Of a DNA stretch of 64,000 nt, positions 33,594-42,354 are shown one piece after another; position 1 is the first letter of the stretch, and each line of letters begins with the position of its first letter. The notes beneath the pieces were generated by a model, which ran no database searches, was not told the origin of the DNA, and saw only the letters and a program-made list of their open reading frames with translations. The position numbers were made by a program, and so were the translations under genes. Origin of the DNA: TMP-24 sp041397305. GTDB lineage: Bacteria > Pseudomonadota > Alphaproteobacteria > Rhodobacterales > Rhodobacteraceae. The DNA lies in the NCBI GenBank assembly GCA_041397305.1, contig JAWKWX010000003.1, positions 310,001 through 374,000 on the forward strand, written 5' to 3'.

Positions 33594-33646
33594 CCCATTG
33601 TCTCATGCACCAAGGACGTTGGCGCAGGCAATTTTTCGACAATGGG
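33594..33646. promoter_or_regulatory. Inverted repeat between the sigma factor unit and purL
   Basis: CCCATTGTC (33594-33602) and GACAATGGG (33638-33646) are 9-base inverted copies 35 bases apart in the divergent promoter region. They could bind a regulator. No known binding motif is recognised. Confidence 0.3.
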
Positions 33647-33746
33647 GCGAAAATATCTTTCCGGCAGCCAAAGCCCGCCGCCACCCCTTCCCCTGCCCGC
33701 GCCCATGCCCTATGAGGCGCCGCATCATCCCGAGGAGAGGAAGCCC

Positions 33747-35906
33747 ATGACCGACCCCGTGATCACCCCCGAGCTTGTGGCCGCTCACGGGCTGAAGCCC
33801 GACGAGTATGACCGCATTCTGGAGATCATCGGGCGCGAGCCGACCTTTACCGAACTTGGGATCTTCTCAGCCATGTGGAACGAGCATTGTTCCTACAAAT
33901 CCTCGAAGAAATGGCTGCGCACGCTGCACACGACCGGCCCCCAGGTGATCTGCGGTCCGGGCGAGAATGCGGGCGTCGTCGATATCGGCGACGGTCAGGC
34001 CGTGATCTTCAAGATGGAGAGCCATAACCACCCCTCCTATATCGAACCCTATCAGGGCGCCGCGACCGGTGTGGGCGGCATCCTGCGCGATGTCTTCACC
34101 ATGGGCGCGCGACCGATCGCCGCGATGGATGCCCTGTCGTTCGGCCTGCCCTCGCATCCGAAGACGGCGCATCTGGTCAAAGGTGTGGTCGAAGGGATCG
34201 GCGGCTATGGCAATGCGTTCGGCGTGCCGAACGTGGGCGGCGAGGTCCGCTTTCACGCAAGCTACAACGGCAATTGTCTGGTAAACGCCTTTGCGGCAGG
34301 TCTCGCGGACGCCGACAAGATCTTCTATTCGGCCGCCTCGGGCGTCGGCATGCCGGTCGTCTATCTGGGCGCCAAGACCGGGCGCGATGGCGTGGGCGGG
34401 GCCACGATGGCCTCGGCCGAGTTCGACGATACGATCGAGGAAAAGCGCCCGACCGTGCAGGTTGGCGACCCTTTCACCGAAAAGCGCCTTCTGGAAGCCT
34501 GTCTGGAACTGATGGCGTCCGACAGCGTGATTTCGATCCAGGACATGGGGGCCGCGGGCCTGACCTGTTCTGCGGTCGAGATGGGCGACAAGGGCGGCCT
34601 TGGCATCAAACTGATCCTCGACCATGTGCCGCAGCGCGAGGCGCAGATGAGCGCCTACGAGATGATGCTCTCTGAAAGCCAGGAGCGGATGCTCATGGTG
34701 CTGAAGCCCGAAAAAGAAGCGGTCGCCCGCGCCATCTTCGTCAAATGGGACCTCGATTTCGCCATCGTCGGCGAGACGATCCCGGAAGACCGGTTCCTGA
34801 TCCTGCATGGCGATGACGTGAAGGCCGACCTGCCGCTGTCGAAACTGTCCTCCAGCGCCCCGGAATATGACCGGCCCTGGGTCGAGACCCCTGCCCCGGC
34901 GTCGATGGCGCCGGTCCCTGCGATTGACCCGATCGAGGCGCTGAAGGCGCTCATCGGCTCGCCCAACTATGCGGCCAAAACCTGGGTCTATGAACAATAT
35001 GATACGCAAGTGATGGCCGACACGGTCCGCGCCCCGGGCCTTGGCGCGGGCGTGGTGCGGGTCCATGGCACACCGAAGGCGCTCGCCTTCACCTCGGACG
35101 TGACGCCGCGCTATGTGAAGGCCAATCCCTACGAGGGCGGCAAGCAGGCGGTGGCCGACGCCTGGCGCAACCTGACCGCGGTGGGTGCCACCCCCCTCGC
35201 CGCGACCGACAACCTGAACTTCGGCAACCCCGAAAAGCCCGAGATCATGGGCCAGTTCGTCGGCGCCATCAAAGGCATCGGCGAGGCCTGCCGGGCCTTG
35301 GACTTCCCGATCGTGTCGGGCAACGTGTCGCTTTACAACGAAACCGACGGCAAGGGCATCCTGCCGACGCCAACCATCGGCGCGGTGGGCCTTCTCGCCT
35401 CGCTGGACGACCTCATCGCGGGCCGACCCGCCGAGGGTGACGTCGCGATTCTGATCGGCGAGACGACCGGTCACCTTGGCCAGTCCGCCCTTCTCTACGA
35501 GGCCTTCGGGCGCGAGGATGGCGACGCGCCGCATGTCGATCTGGCGCTGGAACGGAAGAACGGCGATTTCCTGCGCGCCAACCGCAAGCTCGTGAAGGCC
35601 GCCTCCGACCTCGCCGACGGCGGCCTTGCGCTTGCCGCGTTCGAGATGGCCGAAGGCGCGGGCCTGGGCGTCCAGATCGGCGCCAGCGACATCGGCCAGC
35701 TCTTTGGCGAGGATCAGGCGCGCTATCTCGTGGCCTGCAATGCGGCCTCCGCCGACGCCCTTCTGGCCGCGGCCCGCGATGCGGGCGTTGCCGCCAGCCG
35801 CGTCGGGCATTTCGGCGGGTCGGACATATGTTTCGGCGCGGCAACCGCCCCGCTCGCGGCCCTGTCCGCCCTCTACCGGTCGGCCTTCGCGAAAGCGGTG
35901 GCCTGA
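33747..35906 (+). CDS. purL: Phosphoribosylformylglycinamidine synthase subunit PurL
   Basis: A 719-residue ATP-dependent synthase subunit of de novo purine synthesis (small PurL, used with PurS and PurQ). FSAMWNEHCSYKSSKKWLR and FKMESHNHPSYIEPYQGAAT are diagnostic, the latter with the catalytic histidine. The second half repeats the ATP-binding fold (TPTIGAVGLL, LGQSALLYEAFG). The ATG at 33747 follows GAGGAGAGG; the frame extends to 33591 without support. PurS and PurQ genes are not in the window. Confidence 0.97.
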   Translation: MTDPVITPELVAAHGLKPDEYDRILEIIGREPTFTELGIFSAMWNEHCSYKSSKKWLRTLHTTGPQVICGPGENAGVVDIGDGQAVIFKMESHNHPSYIEPYQGAATGVGGILRDVFTMGARPIAAMDALSFGLPSHPKTAHLVKGVVEGIGGYGNAFGVPNVGGEVRFHASYNGNCLVNAFAAGLADADKIFYSAASGVGMPVVYLGAKTGRDGVGGATMASAEFDDTIEEKRPTVQVGDPFTEKRLLEACLELMASDSVISIQDMGAAGLTCSAVEMGDKGGLGIKLILDHVPQREAQMSAYEMMLSESQERMLMVLKPEKEAVARAIFVKWDLDFAIVGETIPEDRFLILHGDDVKADLPLSKLSSSAPEYDRPWVETPAPASMAPVPAIDPIEALKALIGSPNYAAKTWVYEQYDTQVMADTVRAPGLGAGVVRVHGTPKALAFTSDVTPRYVKANPYEGGKQAVADAWRNLTAVGATPLAATDNLNFGNPEKPEIMGQFVGAIKGIGEACRALDFPIVSGNVSLYNETDGKGILPTPTIGAVGLLASLDDLIAGRPAEGDVAILIGETTGHLGQSALLYEAFGREDGDAPHVDLALERKNGDFLRANRKLVKAASDLADGGLALAAFEMAEGAGLGVQIGASDIGQLFGEDQARYLVACNAASADALLAAARDAGVAASRVGHFGGSDICFGAATAPLAALSALYRSAFAKAVA

Positions 35907-35983
35907 CCCGCGACATGCGCGCCCTTGCCTGGGTCAGGGGCGCGACCTACATTGAGACGAAAGACCCGAGCGAAGGACGGCCC

Positions 35984-36226
35984 ATGCCGATGGAAGCCCA
36001 TGATATCGAAGCGCTGATCCGCGCTTCCTTTCCCAAGGCGCAGATCACGATCACCGATCTTGCCGGCGACGGCAATCACTGGGCGGCCGAAGTGATTGAT
36101 GAGTCCTTCCGCGGCCAGAACCGCGTCCAGCAGCAGCGCGCGGTCTATGCCGCGCTGAAGGGCAAGATGGACGGCGCCCATGGCGAACTGCATGCGCTTG
36201 CGCTGACGACCAAAGCACCGGAGTAG
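35984..36226 (+). CDS. BolA/IbaG family protein
   Basis: An 80-residue protein with the BolA fold: EALIRASFPKAQITITDLAG, then NHWAAEVIDESFRGQNRVQQQ and HGELHALAL. BolA proteins bind monothiol glutaredoxins with a shared [2Fe-2S] cluster and adjust iron-sulfur trafficking. The ATG at 35984 follows AAGGA. Grx4 begins at the base after the stop codon, so the two partners are made together. Confidence 0.9.
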   Translation: MPMEAHDIEALIRASFPKAQITITDLAGDGNHWAAEVIDESFRGQNRVQQQRAVYAALKGKMDGAHGELHALALTTKAPE

Positions 36227-36598
36227 ATGATGACCACTGCAACAGCCCTCGACCAAATCCGCGACACGATCGAGAAGAACGATGTCGTCCTCTACATGAA
36301 GGGCACCAAGGCCATGCCCCAGTGCGGCTTTTCCAGCCGCGTGGCGGGCGTGCTCAATTACCTCGGCGTCAATTACGTCGATGTGGATGTGCTCGCCGAT
36401 GCCGACATCCGTCAGGGGATCAAGGATTTCTCCGACTGGCCGACCATCCCGCAGCTTTATGTGAAGGGCGAGTTCGTGGGCGGCTGCGATATCGTCACCG
36501 AGATGACTTTGTCGGGCGAGCTTGACCAGCTTTTCGACCAGAAGGGCGTGGGCTATTCGAAGGACGCCGCCGAAAAGATCCGCGAAGCGAACGCCTGA
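36227..36598 (+). CDS. grxD: Monothiol glutaredoxin Grx4/GrxD
   Basis: A 123-residue monothiol glutaredoxin of the CGFS type, an iron-sulfur cluster carrier. YMKGTKAMPQCGFS holds the CGFS active site; WPTIPQLYVKGEFVGGCDI supplies the cis-Pro and glutathione contacts. A second ATG directly follows the first and either may be used. It pairs with the upstream BolA protein and is followed by an intrinsic terminator. Confidence 0.95.
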   Translation: MMTTATALDQIRDTIEKNDVVLYMKGTKAMPQCGFSSRVAGVLNYLGVNYVDVDVLADADIRQGIKDFSDWPTIPQLYVKGEFVGGCDIVTEMTLSGELDQLFDQKGVGYSKDAAEKIREANA

Positions 36599-36620
36599 GC
36601 GCGACAGTACGGCCGATCAA

Positions 36621-36646
36621 AAAGGCGCCCCAAGGGGCGCCTTTTT
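36621..36646 (+). terminator. Intrinsic terminator after grxD
   Basis: AAAGGCGCCCC pairs with GGGGCGCCTTT across a 2-base loop, followed by TT. It can also stop zapA-strand transcription, as the A-rich side reads as T on the minus strand. Confidence 0.85.
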
Positions 36647-36705
36647 GCGTCCCCCTGCGGCGCAAACGTGGGCGGGTGCGGCGCAGGAAGGGGCGCGCCG
36701 CGCCC

Positions 36706-37089
36706 TCACCCCGCGAGACGGTCCTCGATCTGGTCCGCAAGGGCTTCGGCCCGCGCCGCGATCTCGGCCATCGAATCGACGACGGGCTGCGGCAGGACCG
36801 GCACCTCCACCCGCTCGACCTGGGTGCGCGCATCGCTCGCCACCCGCTCGGCCAAGGCCGCGCGATCCTCGGCGGCGCGCAGCTGATCCTCCAGCCCCGC
36901 GGTCTTGTCGGCCAGCATCAGCCCGGCCATCAGCAGCATCCGTGCCTCGGGCAAACGCCCGATCTGGCTCACCAGCGCCTGCGCCTCATTGTCCAGAAGC
37001 TTTGCCGCCGCGCGCAGGAAATGTTCCTCCCCCGGCTGGCAGGACACGTCGAACTCCCGCCCCCCGATCATGATCCGCACATCCGGCAT
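36706..37089 (-). CDS. zapA: Cell division protein ZapA
   Basis: A 127-residue FtsZ-ring stabiliser. IMIGGREFDVSCQPGEEHFL and RAAAKLLDNEAQALVS are the ZapA globular head, followed by a helical segment for tetramer formation. It overlaps the preceding coiled-coil gene by one base in an ATGA-like junction, so the two are translated together. Confidence 0.9.
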   Translation of the reverse strand: MPDVRIMIGGREFDVSCQPGEEHFLRAAAKLLDNEAQALVSQIGRLPEARMLLMAGLMLADKTAGLEDQLRAAEDRAALAERVASDARTQVERVEVPVLPQPVVDSMAEIAARAEALADQIEDRLAG

Positions 37090-37574
37090 CAGGCCATCTC
37101 CCCGATCAGAGGTTTCAGTTCGGCAAGGATCTCGGCCATTTCCGCCATCTCGCCCGCCCGCTCGGCGCGCAGCGCCTCGACCTCGGCGGCAAGCGCCTCG
37201 TTGATCAGGCCCGGATCGGCCCCGCCATCGCGCGCGGCATCCGACAGTTTGCGCGTCAGCGCCGCCAGATCGCCGTTCAGCTGCCGCTGCCGCCCGAGCT
37301 CCGCCTCAAGCTGGCCAAGCTGCTCGCCAAGCCGCGCCACCTTGCGTTCGAGCCCGGAGACGAGCGTTTCCTGCCGTTCCTTGATCGCCCTAACCCGCTC
37401 GGTCAGCTGCGCATTGGTCGCCCGCTCGGCTTCGAGTTCCGCCTTCAGCACATCGACATCGATCGCCTCGACCGCGGCGGAAGTGCCGCCGCCCTCGCCA
37501 AGCCGGTCCATACCGGCCCCGATCCGCTCCAGCGCATAGAGAATACGTCGTTCGAACTCGGCAATATCGCTCAT
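37089..37574 (-). CDS. Coiled-coil protein co-encoded with ZapA
   Basis: A 161-residue protein with almost wholly helical, charged sequence (KAELEAERATNAQLTERVR, LERKVARLGEQLGQLEAELG) typical of long coiled coils. No family name is recognised. Its position directly before zapA, with overlapping codons, suggests a division role, perhaps like that of ZapB, a coiled-coil ZapA partner in gammaproteobacteria. This is inference from position and shape only. Confidence 0.75.
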   Translation of the reverse strand: MSDIAEFERRILYALERIGAGMDRLGEGGGTSAAVEAIDVDVLKAELEAERATNAQLTERVRAIKERQETLVSGLERKVARLGEQLGQLEAELGRQRQLNGDLAALTRKLSDAARDGGADPGLINEALAAEVEALRAERAGEMAEMAEILAELKPLIGEMA

Positions 37575-37763
37575 TGTCCTACCCTGTCAGTCCGGCCGCC
37601 GCCCTGCACCGAATCGCCGCGCGCGCCGTGTCCCGCCGATATTAGCCAATGATGCCCCGGGACGCCCCCCTTTTTGGCCAGTGACTTAGGTGCCGCGCTT
37701 GATCTTGCCCCTCCCCGCCCATATCAAGCGCGCAAATCCGCCCTCAGCCGAAGGAAGCCCGCC

Positions 37764-39782
37764 TTGGACATCGCCACGCTCCGCTCGCAGCATGCAGATC
37801 ACTGGGCCAAGGCCTGCGCCATCCGCGCACTCGCCATGGATGCGGTCCAGGCCGCGAACTCCGGCCACCCCGGCATGCCGATGGGCATGGCCGATGTGGC
37901 GACGGTGCTGTTCGAGAAGCATCTGAAATTCGACGCCTCCGCGCCCCGATGGGCCGACCGCGACCGGTTCATCCTGTCGGCGGGCCATGGCTCGATGCTG
38001 ATCTACGCGCTTCTCCATCTGACCGGCTATGAAGATGTGACGCTCGACCAGATCCGGAATTTCCGCCAGTGGGGTGCGATCACCGCCGGGCATCCGGAAT
38101 ATGGCCATGTGTCGGGGGTCGAAACCACGACCGGCCCGCTGGGCCAGGGCATCTCGAACGCCGTGGGTTTTGCGATGGCCGAAGAAAGCCTGCGCGCCCG
38201 CTTCGGGGCCAAGGTTGTCGATCATCATACCTGGGTGATCGCCGGCGACGGCTGCCTGATGGAAGGGATCAGCCACGAGGCGATCGGGCTTGCGGGCATG
38301 CAGAAACTCGCGAAACTCATCGTCCTGTGGGACAATAACAGTATCTCGATCGACGGTCCGGTTTCCCTGTCCGACATCACCGATCAGCGCGCGCGGTTCG
38401 CGGCGGCAGGGTGGAAGGTTCTCAGCTGCGATGGCCATGACCCGACCGATATCGACCGGGTGCTGACCGCCGCCAGGACGTCCGACCGCCCGGTGCTTGT
38501 GGACTGCAAGACCCATATCGGCTTCGGCAGCCCCAAGAAGCAGGATACCGCCGGCGCACACGGCTCGCCGCTCGGCCCCGACGAGATCAAGGCAACGAAG
38601 GCGATCTATGGCTGGAACCATGACGCCTTCGTCATCCCGGAGGGCATCCTGAAAGCCTGGCGCGCGATCGGCGCGCGTGGCGCCGCCGCCCGCAAGGAGT
38701 GGGAGGGCCGCATGTCTGTCCTGACCGCCGCAAAACGCGCCGAGTTCGAACGGCAGATGTCAGGCGCCGCGCCGAAGAAACTGGCCGCCGCCATCCGCGC
38801 GGTGAAGAAGGAGGCGGCCGAGAAGGCGCCCAAGGTCGCAACCCGCAAGGCTTCGGAAATGGTTCTGGCCGCCGTCAACCCGGTGATGCCCGAAACCATC
38901 GGCGGCTCGGCCGACCTCACCGGCTCGAACCTGACGAAGACCGCCGATCTCGGCGTCTTTTCCCCAGAAAACCGCAAGGGCAGGCACGTCCATTACGGCA
39001 TCCGCGAACATGGCATGGCCGCTGCGATGAACGGCATGGCGCTGCATGGCGGCCTACGCGCCTATGGCGGCACGTTCCTGTGCTTCACCGATTATGCGCG
39101 CGGTGCCATGCGCCTTTCGGCACTCATGGGCGTTCCGGCCGTCTATGTGATGACGCACGATTCCATCGGCCTGGGCGAGGATGGCCCGACCCACCAGCCG
39201 GTCGAGCATCTGGCGATCTGCCGCGCGACGCCCAACACCTGGACCTTCCGCCCGGCCGACCTGGTGGAGACCGCCGAGGCCTGGGAACTGGCGCTGACCG
39301 CGGCGAAGACGCCGTCGGTCCTCGCCCTTTCGCGTCAGAACCTGCCGACGCTGCGCACCAGCTTCACCGCGAAGAACCTGACCGCACAAGGCGCCTATGT
39401 GCTCGCCGAGGCCACCGGCAAACGCCGGGCGATCCTGATGGCCACGGGTTCCGAGGTCGAGATCGCGATGAAGGCCCGCGCGCTGCTCGAGGCTGAAGGG
39501 ATCGGCACCCGCGTCGTCTCGATGCCGTCGATGGAGCTGTTCGCGGCGCAGCCCGAGAGCTACCGGAAGAAGGTCCTGCCCGCCGGTCCGGTCCGCGTCG
39601 CGGTCGAGGCCGCCGTGCGCCAGCCCTGGGACCGCTGGCTTCTGGGGGAACGCGGAAGCGAGAAGAAGGCGGCCTTCGTCGGCATGGAAAGCTTCGGCGC
39701 CTCGGCCCCGGCAGAAGTGCTTTACGAGAAATTCGGCATCACGGCCGACGCCATCGCGGCGAAGGTCCGGGCACTCGTCTGA
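37764..39782 (+). CDS. tkt: Transketolase
   Basis: A 672-residue thiamine enzyme of the pentose phosphate and Calvin cycles. The TPP domain opens with AIRALAMDAVQAANSGHPGMPMG, the GDGCLMEGISHEAIGLAG motif binds Mg-TPP, and SFGASAPAEVLYEKFGIT ends the protein. The start is taken as TTG at 37764, with GAAGGAAG upstream and a family-like N-terminus; the longer frame to 37674 has no ribosome site. Two GAPDH genes follow after a DUF808 gene on the other strand, making a small sugar-phosphate cluster. Confidence 0.95.
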   Translation: MDIATLRSQHADHWAKACAIRALAMDAVQAANSGHPGMPMGMADVATVLFEKHLKFDASAPRWADRDRFILSAGHGSMLIYALLHLTGYEDVTLDQIRNFRQWGAITAGHPEYGHVSGVETTTGPLGQGISNAVGFAMAEESLRARFGAKVVDHHTWVIAGDGCLMEGISHEAIGLAGMQKLAKLIVLWDNNSISIDGPVSLSDITDQRARFAAAGWKVLSCDGHDPTDIDRVLTAARTSDRPVLVDCKTHIGFGSPKKQDTAGAHGSPLGPDEIKATKAIYGWNHDAFVIPEGILKAWRAIGARGAAARKEWEGRMSVLTAAKRAEFERQMSGAAPKKLAAAIRAVKKEAAEKAPKVATRKASEMVLAAVNPVMPETIGGSADLTGSNLTKTADLGVFSPENRKGRHVHYGIREHGMAAAMNGMALHGGLRAYGGTFLCFTDYARGAMRLSALMGVPAVYVMTHDSIGLGEDGPTHQPVEHLAICRATPNTWTFRPADLVETAEAWELALTAAKTPSVLALSRQNLPTLRTSFTAKNLTAQGAYVLAEATGKRRAILMATGSEVEIAMKARALLEAEGIGTRVVSMPSMELFAAQPESYRKKVLPAGPVRVAVEAAVRQPWDRWLLGERGSEKKAAFVGMESFGASAPAEVLYEKFGITADAIAAKVRALV

Positions 39783-39869
39783 CCAGACGCCCCGGAGGAC
39801 GCCGAGCGCCCCGGCCCCAAGGCCGGGTCGCGAGATATCGCTTGCGCCCGGAACGGGCGTTCGACTGGA

Positions 39870-40829
39870 TCAGGCCCGGCGGGACAGGCGCGCGATCAAC
39901 GGGCCGATCAACCGGGTGGCCACCGGAATGAGGAAGAGGCCGAATGCCAGTCCGAACAACCCGTCAAGGGTTGCCTTCGTGCCCCATTCGGCAAGGCCTT
40001 CCACCGATGGAAGCGCATGGCCGACCGTCGCCGCCCAGTCGTGGAACCGGTGGCCGACCCATGTCCAGCCGGCCGCCTCCAGCCCGTGGATGACGATCGC
40101 GCCACCGACCCAAAGCATCGCCGCGGTGCCGACGGTTGACAGAAATGTCATCACCTTCGGCATTGCCATCACCAGCCCGCGCCCGAAGGCCCGGGTCGGC
40201 GCCAGCCGTCCGCGCCGCGCCATGAAAAGCCCGACATCGTCCATCTTCACGATCAGCGCCACCGCGCCATAGACCGCAACCGTGATCCCCGCCCCCACGA
40301 GCGCGAGGGCGGCGCCCTGCATCCAGACCGAGCTCGCCGGGATCGCCGCAAGCGCTATGGTCATGATCTCGGCCGACAGGATGAAATCGGTCTTGATCGC
40401 GCCGCGCACCTTCTCCTCTTCCAGATGCGCGGGATCCATCACGTCAAAATCTTTCTCGACCGCCCCGTCGCCGTGCGGAAAGAGGGCGTGAAAGATCTTC
40501 TCCGCCCCCTCAAAGCACAGATAGGCGCCGCCAAGCGCCAGTAGCGGCGTCACCGCCCAGGGCGCGAAGGCGTTCAGAAGGAGCGCGGCAGGCAAGAGGA
40601 TCAGAAGCTTGTTCTTCATCGAGCCGAGCGCGATGCGCCCGATGATCGGCAGCTCGCGCTTGGCCTCGAACCCGTGCACATATTTCGGCGTCACCGCGGT
40701 GTCGTCGATCACCACGCCCGCCGCCTTGGCGCCCGCCTTTCCGGCCGCCGCCGCCACATCGTCAAGCGAGGAAGCCGCCACCTTGGCGATTGCCGCCACA
40801 TCATCGAGAAGTGCCAGAAGTCCGCTCAT
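39870..40829 (-). CDS. DUF808 membrane protein (YedI-like)
   Basis: A 319-residue polytopic membrane protein. SGLLALLDDVAAIAKVAAS at the start, DDTAVTPKYVHGFEAKRELP and the helical part with LLILLPAALLLNAFAPWAV match the DUF808/YedI family, whose function is unknown. The ATG at 40829 is chosen over one two codons earlier because GAGGGG is then 5-6 bases upstream and the protein starts as in other members. It converges on tkt, with two GC-rich hairpins in the gap. Confidence 0.85.
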   Translation of the reverse strand: MSGLLALLDDVAAIAKVAASSLDDVAAAAGKAGAKAAGVVIDDTAVTPKYVHGFEAKRELPIIGRIALGSMKNKLLILLPAALLLNAFAPWAVTPLLALGGAYLCFEGAEKIFHALFPHGDGAVEKDFDVMDPAHLEEEKVRGAIKTDFILSAEIMTIALAAIPASSVWMQGAALALVGAGITVAVYGAVALIVKMDDVGLFMARRGRLAPTRAFGRGLVMAMPKVMTFLSTVGTAAMLWVGGAIVIHGLEAAGWTWVGHRFHDWAATVGHALPSVEGLAEWGTKATLDGLFGLAFGLFLIPVATRLIGPLIARLSRRA

Positions 40830-40930
40830 ACCCATCCCCTCACGCGTTCCAGATAGGTAGTGGGTTACGGGCCGACCGCAAGCCCGCAGGGAGACAACAG
40901 TCGACCCGGCTTTGCGGAAATTGTCGCCGA

Positions 40931-40944
40931 TGGTGCCGCTAACA
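40931..40944. promoter_or_regulatory. LacI-type operator upstream of the first GAPDH gene, site 1
   Basis: TGGTGCCGCTAACA has a central CG and the arm CTAACA; its left arm is imperfect. It shares CGCTAACA with site 2 only 19 bases away and with the second GAPDH promoter. Confidence 0.45.
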
Positions 40945-40949
40945 ATTTA

Positions 40950-40963
40950 TGTTTTCGCTAACA
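40950..40963. promoter_or_regulatory. LacI-type operator upstream of the first GAPDH gene, site 2
   Basis: TGTTTTCGCTAACA is a near palindrome about a central CG (TGTT...AACA). LacI-family regulators of central carbon genes in this group, of the CceR/PckR type, bind such 14-base sites. The match is by eye. Confidence 0.5.
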
Positions 40964-41081
40964 TGCTGAAAAATAGTCGTTTTCGGGTTTCTCTGATCCG
41001 GTGATTTGTGTAGAAACAGTGCAATTTCCCAGTTCCGCGCGCGGGCTTCCGCAGGCGCGCGCCCGCAATCCGGAGACAGAC

Positions 41082-42086
41082 ATGACCGTCACCATCGGCA
41101 TCAACGGTTTCGGCCGCATCGGTCGCTGCACGCTCGCCCATATCGCGGAAGCGGCGCGCAATGATGTTCAGGTCGTCAAAATCAACGCCACCGGCCCGAT
41201 CGAGACCAACGCCCACCTGCTGAAATACGATTCGGTGCATGGCCGGTTCGGCGGTCCGGTGAAGGTCGCGGGCAATTCGATGGATCTCGGCCGCGGCCCG
41301 ATCGAAGTGATGTCCACCTACAACCCCGAGGAGCTGGACTGGGACGGCGTCGATGTCGTCCTTGAATGCACCGGCAAGTTCAACGACCGCGACAAGGCCG
41401 CCGTCCATCTGACGCGTGGTGCGAAGCGGGTTCTTGTCTCTGCCCCCGCAAAGCGCGCCGACAAGACCGTGGTTTATGGCGTGAACCATCGCGAGCTGAA
41501 GCCTGACCATCTGGTGGTCTCGAACGGATCCTGCACGACGAACTGCCTCGCGCCGCTGGCCAAGGTGCTGAACGACGCGATCGGCATCGAATCGGGCATC
41601 ATGACCACCATCCATTCCTACACCGGCGACCAGCCGACGCTTGACCGTCGCCACAAGGACCTCTACCGCGCCCGCGCCGCCGCCATGGCGATGATCCCGA
41701 CCTCGACCGGTGCAGCCAAGGCGCTTGGCGAAGTGCTGCCGGAACTGGCAGGCAAGCTCGACGGGACGGCGATCCGCGTGCCGACGCCGAATGTCTCGGC
41801 CGTCGATCTGACCTTCGTCGCGGGCAAGGATGTGACGGTCGCCGACGTCAACGAAATCGTAAGGGAAGCCGCCGCAGGCTATATGGGCATGGTCATGGCC
41901 TATGATCCGGAGCCGAAGGTTTCCGTTGACTTCAACCACACGCCCTATAGCTCTATCTTCGCACCCGACCAGACCAAGGTCGTGGGCGGTCGCACCGTGC
42001 GGGTGCTGGCCTGGTACGACAATGAATGGGGCTTCTCCTGCCGGATGGCCGATGTGGCCGGCGCGATGGGGCGGCTCCTGCAGTAA
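41082..42086 (+). CDS. gap: Glyceraldehyde-3-phosphate dehydrogenase 1 (NADP-preferring candidate)
   Basis: A 334-residue type I GAPDH. GINGFGRIGRCTL is the nucleotide loop, Cys151 is in SNGSCTTNCLAPLAKV, and WYDNEWGFSCRM ends the protein. The residue after strand beta-2 is alanine (INAT, residue 36), not the aspartate that holds the ribose of NAD; Bacillus GapB, an NADP-using anabolic enzyme, has a like change. The inference is use in gluconeogenesis or carbon fixation. The ATG at 41082 follows CGGAGAC. Two LacI-type sites lie upstream. Confidence 0.95.
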   Translation: MTVTIGINGFGRIGRCTLAHIAEAARNDVQVVKINATGPIETNAHLLKYDSVHGRFGGPVKVAGNSMDLGRGPIEVMSTYNPEELDWDGVDVVLECTGKFNDRDKAAVHLTRGAKRVLVSAPAKRADKTVVYGVNHRELKPDHLVVSNGSCTTNCLAPLAKVLNDAIGIESGIMTTIHSYTGDQPTLDRRHKDLYRARAAAMAMIPTSTGAAKALGEVLPELAGKLDGTAIRVPTPNVSAVDLTFVAGKDVTVADVNEIVREAAAGYMGMVMAYDPEPKVSVDFNHTPYSSIFAPDQTKVVGGRTVRVLAWYDNEWGFSCRMADVAGAMGRLLQ

Positions 42087-42119
42087 GGAGCCCGGGCGCC
42101 CCGCGTCCTGTCAGCCAGC

Positions 42120-42263
42120 ATGACGAATCGCCTCGCACTCGTGCTTGCCTTCTTCGTCATCCTTGCCCTTCTGATGGATCGCCTCCTCAATCAGGGGGCG
42201 GCCAGCCTGTTCCTGGCGCGCAAATTCCTCGTGCTCATCGACTGGATCGCCTTCTGGCGCTGA
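42120..42263 (+). CDS. Small membrane protein between the two GAPDH genes
   Basis: A 47-residue protein read from an ATG 34 bases after the first GAPDH stop. It is mainly one hydrophobic segment (LALVLAFFVILALLMDRLL) with a second, amphipathic part (LFLARKFLVLIDWIAFW). Its codon third positions are G/C-rich. No family is recognised. Its position in the gap transcript suggests co-expression. Confidence 0.55.
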   Translation: MTNRLALVLAFFVILALLMDRLLNQGAASLFLARKFLVLIDWIAFWR

Positions 42264-42315
42264 TTGTGGCAGGCTGACCCCGAAGTCGGCGATTGACCTT
42301 TCGCTGATAATTTGA

Positions 42316-42329
42316 TGTTAGCGGTAACG
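42316..42329. promoter_or_regulatory. LacI-type operator upstream of the second GAPDH gene
   Basis: TGTTAGCGGTAACG is a palindrome with one end mismatch about a central CG. It begins 17 bases after a TTGACC box (42293-42298), so it would overlap the -10 region. It resembles the two sites before the first GAPDH gene. Confidence 0.55.
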
Positions 42330-42354
42330 GCGCGGGAAGCGACAGGAGGCGGAG

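Noticed and set aside
33867..35810. 647-codon minus-strand frame over purL
   Set aside because: Antisense shadow of a clear housekeeping gene.
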